Source: Campylobacter corcagiensis
Lineage (GTDB): Bacteria > Campylobacterota > Campylobacteria > Campylobacterales > Campylobacteraceae
DNA length: 64,000 nucleotides
NCBI RefSeq assembly: GCF_013201645.1
Contig: NZ_CP053842.1
Location: 992,001 to 1,056,000 of the forward strand
Direction of reading: 5' to 3'
This document shows, piece by piece, positions 40,574-48,531 of the stretch. The notes under the pieces were generated by a model that saw only the letters and a program-made list of their open reading frames with translations, ran no database searches and had not been told where the DNA came from. A program made the position numbers and the translations under genes. Each line of letters opens with the position of its first letter. Position 1 is the stretch's first letter.

Positions 40574-42217
40574 TTATTTTTCTAGATCTTCTTCTAGAGC
40601 TTCTTCTTCTAGAGCTTCTTCTAAATACTCTTCTAAATCTTCTTCTTCTGGATCTTCTATTTCTAAACTAGTTATCCCCAAATCCTCTTTTAGCAAATTT
40701 ATCATATCTTTGCCATGTTCTTCGGCGTTATCATAATTCCAGCAATCAAAATATTTCTGGAAAGCTAAAAGCATTTTAAGGCTTTGGATACTTTGCTTAC
40801 CTTTTATCCAGTTATCAACAACTGCTTTTTTCTCATTAACTGCTTTATTTCCCAAAGATGAGTTTCTACTACTCGAAATTAAAGCTAAATTTCCAAATGT
40901 ATCTATTTTACTTTTGCCGTTTTCATCAACTCCTTCAAAATCATTTTCACTAGCCTTGCTTTGTGGTTGGATATGCTCAACCGAACCAGTTCGTGTTATG
41001 AAAAAATTATCATAAATACTTTGTTTGCTTTCAACACCTTCCCAAATTTCAAACTCATTATTAGCCATCTCTTCGCCAAGCTTTTTCCAAAGTAGATAAT
41101 CAAGCTTATAGAAAAAATAGTGTGGCGTGCTTGTGCCACTATTTAAAAGGTTTTCTAAATCTTGCACCCTTTCTTGCATCTTTTCTTTATCTAAATTTTC
41201 TAAAAATTCAATATGAGCGTTAAGATCATCTCCTAAATTTTCACACTCTTTTAGATAAGAAACAAGCCACTCATTTGAGTTTTGAACTTCAAATAAAAGC
41301 TGTATCATCAAAAGCTTTTTATCATCTATTGTTGATTTATATTTATCATCAAGTTCTCTTTTAAAAATATATGTATTATCAAAATTTCTTTTAAAGAGAT
41401 ATTTATCAAAAACAGCTCTATATTTAAAAAGTTCTTTTATAAATTCCTCACTTTTACCTGTTTCTAAAATTTTATCTTCAAAATTTCTAACAAGATATTT
41501 TGTGTCAAGTGGCATATCATCTACACCAATCACTCTAGCAACAACACAAAGGAAATCTTCAAATTTAATGATACTTTTTGCTTCTTTTTGTATGCTATTA
41601 TCTTTTAAATATTTTTTTTCTACAAAATAACTATCCATATTAGAACAATTATCCCAATTTTCAGCCATATCTAAAACCGTATTAGACGACAGCTTTTCAA
41701 AAAATTTAGCTTTTAAAATTTCATGATGTTTTAGCTGCTGTTTATTTGTATTCATCGCTTCAAAATACTTTCCAGGATTTATATCATCTGATAATTCCGT
41801 AATGGTAAAATAGACATTTTCTAAGCAATCTTCTATCTCATTTTTATTTAAGTTTCTTGATAAAAAATAGCAAATATCATTCAGGCTAGACATTTCAAAC
41901 TCTGTTGATTTGAAATTATCACTATTTAAATTTTTAAGCTTTTTGTTATCACTATCATCAACCTCATAGCGTATTTCAAAATAATCCTTACCAACGAATT
42001 TACTAAGCAAATACAAACTCATTAGTCTTTGTTGTCCATCTATAATTAAACCATTTTTAACAACTATATTTCCAATATAGAGCTTTTTTTGCCCATCATC
42101 TATTAAATCTTTTAAATTTTGACTCTCCCAAGCGTAATCTCTTTGAAAGAAAGGCACTATAAATTTTTTATCTTTTATGCCTTTAAGCGTATATTTTGCT
42201 ATTTTGTTTTCACTCAT
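40574..42217 (-). CDS. DUF262/DUF1524 (GmrSD-like) protein
   Basis: 547 residues. The N-terminal DUF262 domain has FIVPFFQRDYAWESQNLKDLI, GNIVVKNGLIIDGQQRLMSLY (the IDGQQR nucleotide-handling motif) and EAMNTNKQQLKHHEILKAKF. The C-terminal part has the HNH-like DUF1524 pattern VEHIQPQS, then FGNLALISSSRNSSLGN. Both halves occur in GmrSD type IV restriction enzymes and SspE, so an NTP-dependent nuclease is likely. It ends in an acidic repetitive tail (about 515-547, LEEYLEEALEEEALEEDLEK). It overlaps the second DUF262 gene by 4 bp. Confidence 0.88.
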   Translation of the reverse strand: MSENKIAKYTLKGIKDKKFIVPFFQRDYAWESQNLKDLIDDGQKKLYIGNIVVKNGLIIDGQQRLMSLYLLSKFVGKDYFEIRYEVDDSDNKKLKNLNSDNFKSTEFEMSSLNDICYFLSRNLNKNEIEDCLENVYFTITELSDDINPGKYFEAMNTNKQQLKHHEILKAKFFEKLSSNTVLDMAENWDNCSNMDSYFVEKKYLKDNSIQKEAKSIIKFEDFLCVVARVIGVDDMPLDTKYLVRNFEDKILETGKSEEFIKELFKYRAVFDKYLFKRNFDNTYIFKRELDDKYKSTIDDKKLLMIQLLFEVQNSNEWLVSYLKECENLGDDLNAHIEFLENLDKEKMQERVQDLENLLNSGTSTPHYFFYKLDYLLWKKLGEEMANNEFEIWEGVESKQSIYDNFFITRTGSVEHIQPQSKASENDFEGVDENGKSKIDTFGNLALISSSRNSSLGNKAVNEKKAVVDNWIKGKQSIQSLKMLLAFQKYFDCWNYDNAEEHGKDMINLLKEDLGITSLEIEDPEEEDLEEYLEEALEEEALEEDLEK

Positions 42218-43518
42218 TTTTTATCCTTATTAAATATTATATTTTTAAAAGAAATTTTTTCTATAAATTCTTTACTCATTTTATCTTTTGTTTTTTCAGT
42301 TAAGTTTTCATAAGCAATATCTGGATGTCTGATATAATCGCTATTATCGCCATTACCAAATTTAAATACATCTCTTATATCGTTTTGAATTCTTTCTATA
42401 AGTAAAGAACTAAAATCACTACTTTCAATAAATTTATAAATACGACTTAATATCGTATAATCACCCTCATTTACAAGCCACTTACAATTGTATTGCATCT
42501 TGTCATAATACGACAAAGTAGCAAATAAATAGACAAAAACCAAGTCAAAAAAATCACTGAAATTTTTATCTATACCAAATTTATCGGCGTAACATAAAAG
42601 CAATATCAACATGGATTGATTTATATAATATTTCTTAGAAAAATTAGCTTTATTAGCAAGTATTTCATAAATTTGTGCATATTTAAAAAGATAGCTAAAA
42701 TACTCATTTCCTTTTATAATATTTGAATTAAATTTTAGCTCATTTATCCTTTCATATCCTTTATCTTTAATACCAATAAACTCATTAAAAATTTCATCAC
42801 CCCAGCTTATATAATCTCCAAGCTTAAAATTTTTACCACCATGAATACCTCTTGCTATATAAAGGTCATTTAAAACACTGTCTACAATAGACCAAGTTGT
42901 TTTATTTTGATAGTATTTATATTTTTTAGCAATTTCTTGTTTTATAATCTCATCAGCTTTTAAATGTAAAAAATGATGATTTTTAAGCAATTCTGCTTGA
43001 GTTAGTTCTTTGCCTCTTGAGTTTTGTGTATCAAATACATCAAAAGCCTCATCTATCGTATCAACCATAAAGTATGTTACAAATAAATTATTTTTTACAA
43101 AATTTGCAATTTCTTCTTTATTTGATAGTTCTAATTTATTCTTTATAGAATTAGAATTTTTTGAAAGTGCATTTTCCGAGTTTGGATTTTTCTTAAAATC
43201 AAAAAATTTATCATTTGGTTTGATTAAAAAACCTAATATTAACGCCAAAGTAGTAAGTCTTTGCTGACCATCTACGATATCAAGGCTATTTTCATTTTTA
43301 TGAAGTATGATATTTCCAAGCAAATAGTTAGTTTTTTTAGAACTCATAGCTTCTAAAATATCATCTATTAACTCATTTACATTTTGAGTTGTCCATCTAT
43401 ATGGTCTTTGATACTTTGGAATTGTCAAATTTTCAAACTTTTGTTTATCACCCAGCAAACCAAAAATCTCTCCAATACTTGCAACGCCAACATTTAAGCC
43501 ATTTTCTACATCACACAT
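42214..43518 (-). CDS. DUF262 domain protein without nuclease domain
   Basis: 434 residues. DUF262 motifs are clear: LTIPKYQRPYRWTTQNVNELI, LLGNIILHKNENSLDIVDGQQRLTTLALI and FDVFDTQNSRGKELTQAELLKNHHF. No DUF1524/HNH pattern is seen in the C-terminal half, so it looks like a GmrS-like NTP-sensing partner. It starts at ATG 43518 behind AAGGAGCTG and overlaps the nuclease-bearing DUF262 gene (ATGA), suggesting a fixed-ratio pair. Confidence 0.88.
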   Translation of the reverse strand: MCDVENGLNVGVASIGEIFGLLGDKQKFENLTIPKYQRPYRWTTQNVNELIDDILEAMSSKKTNYLLGNIILHKNENSLDIVDGQQRLTTLALILGFLIKPNDKFFDFKKNPNSENALSKNSNSIKNKLELSNKEEIANFVKNNLFVTYFMVDTIDEAFDVFDTQNSRGKELTQAELLKNHHFLHLKADEIIKQEIAKKYKYYQNKTTWSIVDSVLNDLYIARGIHGGKNFKLGDYISWGDEIFNEFIGIKDKGYERINELKFNSNIIKGNEYFSYLFKYAQIYEILANKANFSKKYYINQSMLILLLCYADKFGIDKNFSDFFDLVFVYLFATLSYYDKMQYNCKWLVNEGDYTILSRIYKFIESSDFSSLLIERIQNDIRDVFKFGNGDNSDYIRHPDIAYENLTEKTKDKMSKEFIEKISFKNIIFNKDKK

Positions 43519-43549
43519 AACAGCTCCTTAAAAGTGTTTTTAAACTCAT
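43511..43549 (-). CDS. 12-codon leader ORF before the DUF262 pair
   Basis: ATG 43549 behind AAGGAGG, encoding MSLKTLLRSCYV, with its TGA overlapping the start of the 434-residue gene by 8 bp (ATGTGTGA). It could couple translation of the DUF262 genes to ribosome passage. Confidence 0.35.
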   Translation of the reverse strand: MSLKTLLRSCYV

Positions 43550-43572
43550 ATTTGCCTCCTTAAAATTTTAAA

Positions 43573-43578
43573 ATTATA
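43573..43578 (-). promoter_or_regulatory. possible internal -10 element before the DUF262 pair
   Basis: TATAAT on the minus strand in the 70-bp gap after the ATPase gene. It could give the DUF262 genes a second promoter. Confidence 0.35.
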
Positions 43579-43588
43579 CTTTAAAAGC

Positions 43589-45532
43589 TTATAAATTTTC
43601 CTTTAATAAATTTCTTTCCTTTAAAATCTCAAAAAGTTCTAAATCGCTATTTATCTTTAAAAATTTCATACTTCTTTTTATCGCTTCAAAGTCGCCTACC
43701 GTTAAATTCCTAAGATTTAAAAGCAAGTTTTCAACCTCACTACTAAGCCCAAGACTTTCAAAGCTTTTTTTAAAAAGCTCTTTTGTTTGGGTAAAATTTA
43801 AAGACTTTAACTCTATCATCAAATCAAACCGTCTTAAAAACGCCTTATCTATTAAATCAATTCTATTTGAAGTTGCCACTAAAATGCCGTTAAAACTCTC
43901 CATTGATGTTAAAAACTCATTTATCATAGTTAGTTCCCAGCTTCGCAGTGCCCTTGATTTATCATAAATAAATCCCTCAATCTCATCTATTAATAAAACA
44001 GCTTTTTTATCATTTGCCACGTTAAAAATATTTTTAATATTTCTTTCGCTTTCACCAACATATTTTGATAAAAAATCCCCTGCCGAAACTATCATAAGCT
44101 CCTTTTTAAGTTTATCAGCCAAATACCTAGCATACGCACTTTTTCCGCCACCACTTACGCCATACAAGCAAATTCTTGCACTATTTTGTATATTATTTGC
44201 TAAATTTTCAAGGTCGTAATCAGCATTTAAAAGTGAAATTTCATAGTTTTTTGGAAGGTATTTTTGAGTTTTTTTAAACTGCATTTTTTCATATCCAAAA
44301 GCATTTAAACTGCTATTTAACAACGCTTTAAACTCTTTTGAGGAGTCCTTTAAATTTAGAGTTTTTATAACTTTTAAAGCTCTACTTATAACTGCTGGTT
44401 GGAGATTTTTAGAATTACTAAAAAGATTTTTTGTTTTGTTATTTACTAAATTTTTAGCGTATTTATCTATGATTTTTCGTTTTTGCTTTTTAGGGATATC
44501 GCTAAACTCAACTATCATATCAAACCTTCTTAAAATCGCCTCGTCGATGCAGTCAATATAATTTGTAATATAAATAACAATTTTTTTATTATTTTCAAGT
44601 ATATTGTTAAAATAAGCTTTAAAATCTTGCTTTGATTTTTCGTTTAAATTAAAAATATCCTCAGCTTCGTCATAAACAAAAATAGTGTTTTTGCTAACAA
44701 AATTTGCCATAAAATTTAAATTAGCAACCCTAGCTAATGGTCTTAAAATATATTCACTTTTATCACTTGCTAAAATTCCAAGCCCAAAAGCATCACACTC
44801 TTTTGCAATTAGCGAACAAATTTCACTTTTTCCAACTCCTGGCTTTCCATAAAACAATATATTAACGCCTTTTGTTTGATGCTTTATAGAGTGTTTTAAA
44901 TAAGGTAGTAAAATATCTAAATGCTTCTTTATATGAGAATAATCACTAAAATTTAGACTAGTTTTAGGAAGTTTGTAAGTGTAATTTTCTATAAATTTAT
45001 TAATGCCATCTTCTAAAAAAAGATATTTTGCAAAATCATTATCTTCTAAAAATTTATGCCTAGAACTAAGATCTATACTAAAAACATAATCCAAAACAGT
45101 TTTTGCTTCAAAGGTTTTTTCAATCTCTTCGGTGGAAATTTTAAGTATCTTAGAATAAAGTGTAAAAATATCGTGCTTAAATTTAAAATTTGATGATACG
45201 CTATTTAAAATAGCAGAGTCTAAAGATAAAATAAGTGTGCTAATTTTTAAAATTTGCTTTTGAGTATGAGTTAAATTTAGAGTTTTTTCTAAGAAATTTA
45301 GGTTTTTTTCTAAAACATTTTGGTTATCTACTTTAAAATTTGCTTCTAAATTTCTTAGAGTTTCTTTTAATTTTTTTAAGATATTTGGAATTTCTAAATT
45401 GTTAATTATAGCGTTTTCGCCTAAATATTTATATAAAGCAGTTGGGCGATTTTTTATCAAAAGTGCTATTTGTTCAGGATAAACAGCCACCCTTAACTCT
45501 ATAATTTTCATCATATCATCATAGTATTTCAT
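43589..45532 (-). CDS. double AAA+ ATPase (CDC48-like arrangement)
   Basis: 647 residues. A helical N-terminal region (1-190) without recognised domain, then two AAA+ modules. The first has Walker A GKPGVGKS (229-236), Walker B IFVYDEAED (284-292) and RRFD (335-338). The second has GVSGGGKS (458-465), pore-like KYVGESERNIKNIF, Walker B LLIDEIEG (513-520) and RRFD (567-570). Both sites look competent. No protease or nuclease domain is present, so it is probably a remodelling or unfolding motor. First gene of a leftward set with two DUF262 genes, divergent from a WYL regulator. Confidence 0.88.
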   Translation of the reverse strand: MKYYDDMMKIIELRVAVYPEQIALLIKNRPTALYKYLGENAIINNLEIPNILKKLKETLRNLEANFKVDNQNVLEKNLNFLEKTLNLTHTQKQILKISTLILSLDSAILNSVSSNFKFKHDIFTLYSKILKISTEEIEKTFEAKTVLDYVFSIDLSSRHKFLEDNDFAKYLFLEDGINKFIENYTYKLPKTSLNFSDYSHIKKHLDILLPYLKHSIKHQTKGVNILFYGKPGVGKSEICSLIAKECDAFGLGILASDKSEYILRPLARVANLNFMANFVSKNTIFVYDEAEDIFNLNEKSKQDFKAYFNNILENNKKIVIYITNYIDCIDEAILRRFDMIVEFSDIPKKQKRKIIDKYAKNLVNNKTKNLFSNSKNLQPAVISRALKVIKTLNLKDSSKEFKALLNSSLNAFGYEKMQFKKTQKYLPKNYEISLLNADYDLENLANNIQNSARICLYGVSGGGKSAYARYLADKLKKELMIVSAGDFLSKYVGESERNIKNIFNVANDKKAVLLIDEIEGFIYDKSRALRSWELTMINEFLTSMESFNGILVATSNRIDLIDKAFLRRFDLMIELKSLNFTQTKELFKKSFESLGLSSEVENLLLNLRNLTVGDFEAIKRSMKFLKINSDLELFEILKERNLLKENL

Positions 45533-45554
45533 AACTCCTCCTTAAAAAATATGG

Positions 45555-45564
45555 TAAAATTATA
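45555..45564. promoter_or_regulatory. overlapping divergent -10 elements (ATPase leftward, WYL gene rightward)
   Basis: Minus strand TATAAT at 45564-45559 for the ATPase gene; plus strand TGGTAAAAT with its hexamer at 45555-45560 for the WYL gene. The two promoters overlap, so the operator at 45575 can control both. Confidence 0.55.
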
Positions 45565-45574
45565 TGGTCTTTTA

Positions 45575-45592
45575 ATGACATTTTTTTGTCAT
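45575..45592. promoter_or_regulatory. ATGACA-N6-TGTCAT operator between the ATPase and WYL genes
   Basis: On the minus strand ATGACAAAAAAATGTCAT, then 10 bp, then TATAAT, the same layout as at 39339-39372. For the rightward WYL gene it lies just downstream of the predicted start. Identical arms, spacer composition and phasing argue for one regulator at both promoters. Confidence 0.8.
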
Positions 45593-45610
45593 CAACAAAA
45601 AAGGAAAAAA

Positions 45611-46492
45611 ATGCCAACACAAAAAACTCTTAAAAAAACAAAAGAAATTTTAAATATTCTTAAAAAATCCTCAACTAGCGAAGAAAAGCTATGTGAAATT
45701 TTTAGTAAAGACAGAAGGACAATTGCAAGATATATAAAAATTTTAAAAGATGATGGCATAAATATAAGATTAGAAAATGGAATTTATAAGATAACTGGTT
45801 TTGAAAAAGATGAAAATAGCGTGATTTATGAAGTTATTAAAAATTTAAGCCAAAATCAAGGCGTTGAGTTTTTTAATAAAAGTAAAAATTTATTTGATGA
45901 TTTTGATAAAGGGTATAAAAATGCCTTTTTTATCCACGCAAAAGATGAGGTTTTAAATAGTGATGATTTAGCTCTTTTTGAAAACTTAGCAAAAGCTATA
46001 GAAAATAAAAAAATGATAAATTTTTTATATGAAAATTTTGAGTTTAAAGTAAAGCCATTAAAAGTTGCTAAATTTGAAGGATATTGGTATTTACTCTGTT
46101 TGGACGCAGATAAAAATGATAAATTTAAAAAATTTCATGTAAAAACTATTAAAAATTTAAGCGTTTCAAATGAGAGTTTTAAAACCTCAAAAGAGATAGA
46201 AACAAAGCTAAAAAATGCAAATTCTATTTGGTTTGATATAGATGAGGAAAGCTTTGTGGTTGAGCTTTTAGTCCATAACTTGGTTTTAAAATTTATTGAA
46301 AGAATTCCACTTAAAACACAAAAAATGATCTCACAAAAAAATGATTTTACAACTATTTATTTAGAAATTTCAAATGAGTATGAGATAGTTCCTTTTATAC
46401 TTAGGTTTATCCCATTTATCAGGGTTATCTCGCCAAATGAACTAAATGAAAAAATCAAAAATTTACTAAGCGAGTATCTAAAATCAATTTAA
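45611..46492 (+). CDS. WYL-domain transcriptional regulator
   Basis: 293 residues from the ATG at 45611, which has AAGGAAAA before it; the frame is open from 45551, but that stretch contains the operator. An N-terminal helix-turn-helix (about 10-60, SEEKLCEIFSKDRRTIARYIKILKDDGI) precedes a WYL domain (about 115-195, KKMINFLYENFEFKVKPLKV, GYWYLLCLDADKN, FKKFHVKTIKNLSV) and a C-terminal WCX-like region. WYL repressors such as BrxR and CapW control anti-phage loci by binding inverted repeats; the palindrome beside its own start fits that. Confidence 0.88.
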   Translation: MPTQKTLKKTKEILNILKKSSTSEEKLCEIFSKDRRTIARYIKILKDDGINIRLENGIYKITGFEKDENSVIYEVIKNLSQNQGVEFFNKSKNLFDDFDKGYKNAFFIHAKDEVLNSDDLALFENLAKAIENKKMINFLYENFEFKVKPLKVAKFEGYWYLLCLDADKNDKFKKFHVKTIKNLSVSNESFKTSKEIETKLKNANSIWFDIDEESFVVELLVHNLVLKFIERIPLKTQKMISQKNDFTTIYLEISNEYEIVPFILRFIPFIRVISPNELNEKIKNLLSEYLKSI

Positions 46493-46510
46493 AAACTAAA
46501 TTTATATAAA

Positions 46511-47085
46511 CTAGCTTTTAAATTTCATAAACCACCATAGCAAGGCATATCCTAAATTTGCAGATTTAACCAAACTATCATCGTTTAAAAATTCCATAGT
46601 CTTAGAGACTGGCAAATAAAATAGCTCTATATCTTCACCATCTATCCCGCCACCATCACTTACTCTCATATCATCACAAATTTCAGTGTAAAATAGTGTC
46701 TGTCGCCCAGCACTTGTGCCAAGTGAGCCATAAAATGTAGTTATTTTATCCACGCTTTTTACCTTATAACCAACCTCTTCTTCTATCTCTTCTATGACAG
46801 TAGTTTCCTGGCTTAATCCTTTGTCCATTAGCCCAGCACACAGCTCATAAGTTATCCCACTACATAAATTTCACCCAAATTTAGCTCCCTTAAAAGAGCT
46901 GGTATACGAAGCTGTTTTACAAGTAAAAATGCATCTTTTTTACGGTGATATAAAAGCACCGACACACTATCGTGGACCTTCATACAGTCCCACTGAAAAA
47001 TCTTTTCATTTTTCTCAAATTTCACCCTAAAAGGCTTTATGTATTTTGAATCTTTAGCTTCGTATATATCTAAAATTTTAACCAT
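46511..47085 (-). pseudogene. Nudix hydrolase (ADP-sugar/UDP-sugar pyrophosphatase-like), frameshifted
   Basis: Two adjacent frames make one protein. The first (from 47085) reads PFRVKFEKNEKIFQWDCMKVHDSVSVLLYHRKKDAFLLVKQLRIPALL and stops after YVVG. The other frame continues as SGITYELCAGLMDKG and the Nudix helix TVIEEIEEEVGY, then FYGSLGTSAGRQTLFYTE. A single-base shift near 46850-46875 explains it. In the Nudix box the usual Arg of RE is Glu. Third gene after csd3-like and mgtE on the minus strand. A sequencing error cannot be excluded. Confidence 0.8.
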
Positions 47086-47094
47086 TTTAAGCCC

Positions 47095-48522
47095 TTATAA
47101 TAGTATAATTGTTGCAAGTCCCAAAAATGCAAAAAAGCCTATCATATCAGTTAGTGCTGTTAAAACCACAGATGAACCAACAGCAGGATCAACGCCAAAT
47201 TTCTTTAACATCAAAGGAATAACCGCCCCAAAAAGCCCAGCAATCATTAAATTTATAACCATAGCCATAGCTATTACAACACCAAGCATGGCACTTTTAA
47301 ACCAAACAAACGACACTAAAGCCACAAGTAAGGCAAAAACAGCTCCATTTAAAAGAGCTATGCTACACTCTTTTTTTATAACCTCTTTTGCGTGTTCGAA
47401 ATTTATATCTCCTAAGGCTAGGCGTCTAACTGTTACAGTAAGGGCTTGCATACCGACATTTCCCCCCATTGAGCTAACTATTGGCATAAGAACAGCTAAA
47501 GCCACATATGACTCAATAGTCGCTCCAAAAAGCCCTATAACAAATGAAGCAAGAAAAGCTGTGACTAAATTCACGCCAAGCCATGCTCCCCTTGAACGCC
47601 CTACTTCTATAAGGCTCTCACTCTCATCTTCAACCTCATCATCAACTCCAGCAAGGTTATAAATTTGCTCAGTTGCACTCTCAGTCATAAAGTCGTGGAT
47701 ATCATCAGGTGTAATTCGCCCTACTAAAACCCCACGACTATCAACAACTGGAACAACAGACAAATCATAATCACCAAAAATTTTAGCAACATCTGAAATT
47801 TTATCTCTATCATGCACTGTTATAGGAGTAAAATCATCATCTTTAGGAGCACTTTTTACAACCTCTTCAACTGTAAGACTAAAGTTATACAAAATAAGGT
47901 CAGATAAATTTATAGCGTATTTTAAATACCCTTTTTCATCAACAGCAAAAAGCTGATAAGCCACTTCTAATTCACCACTATGACGCATATCTCTTAGTCT
48001 ATCTACAGCTACACTAACTTGCTCATCAAGTCTAGCACTAAAAAGTTCAAGCTGCATATAAGCACCAGCTTCGTCATCTTCATATGATGATAGTTTTAAA
48101 ATATCTTCTTTATCATCATCATCAAGCTCATCAAAGATCTTTTTGGCCTCTTCTTTATTTATTTCAGATAGATCTTCTAAAAGCTCAAGTTGATCGTCAC
48201 TTTCAAGCTCTTCAAAAAGCTCGACCATCCTATCTCTAGGTATAACATCAAGCATATCTTTAAGCATATGATTTGGCATATCAAATGTTGCTTCTGCCAA
48301 ATCATCCGTATCTAGCTTATGCAAATACTCTTCATAAATTTCTTCATCATGTTTTTTTAATTTTCTAAGATGGTAGGCAATATCTGGAGCACTTAAATAC
48401 TCCCCAACATCATCTATATGATCATCAAGAGCTTTTTGTGCTTCTCTTGCTTTTCTAGCAGCTCTTTCTTCTCTGCTTTCTTCTTTACTCTCTTCTAATA
48501 TCTCATCTTGCAACTCTTCCAT
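47095..48522 (-). CDS. mgtE: magnesium transporter MgtE
   Basis: 475 residues: an N-terminal superhelical domain (about 25-150, ending LSEINKEEAKKIFDELDDDDKEDIL), a pair of CBS domains (about 150-275) and five C-terminal membrane helices from about 310 (WLGVNLVTAFLASFVIGLFGATIE, ALAVLMPIVSSMGGNVGMQALTVTVRRLALGDI). Cytoplasmic magnesium closes the channel through the N and CBS domains. It is 9 bp downstream of the csd3-like gene. Confidence 0.95.
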   Translation of the reverse strand: MEELQDEILEESKEESREERAARKAREAQKALDDHIDDVGEYLSAPDIAYHLRKLKKHDEEIYEEYLHKLDTDDLAEATFDMPNHMLKDMLDVIPRDRMVELFEELESDDQLELLEDLSEINKEEAKKIFDELDDDDKEDILKLSSYEDDEAGAYMQLELFSARLDEQVSVAVDRLRDMRHSGELEVAYQLFAVDEKGYLKYAINLSDLILYNFSLTVEEVVKSAPKDDDFTPITVHDRDKISDVAKIFGDYDLSVVPVVDSRGVLVGRITPDDIHDFMTESATEQIYNLAGVDDEVEDESESLIEVGRSRGAWLGVNLVTAFLASFVIGLFGATIESYVALAVLMPIVSSMGGNVGMQALTVTVRRLALGDINFEHAKEVIKKECSIALLNGAVFALLVALVSFVWFKSAMLGVVIAMAMVINLMIAGLFGAVIPLMLKKFGVDPAVGSSVVLTALTDMIGFFAFLGLATIILL

Positions 48523-48531
48523 AAAGTCCCC

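Noticed and set aside
45551-45610. A longer N-terminus for the WYL regulator from ATG 45551
   Set aside because: The extra 20 codons contain the overlapping -10 elements and the operator; the ATG at 45611 has AAGGAAAA and begins normal family sequence.
47039-47662. 207-residue rightward ORF across the mgtE C-terminus
   Set aside because: Antisense to well-conserved mgtE membrane helices; Thr/Ser/Ala-rich shadow translation without a ribosome site.
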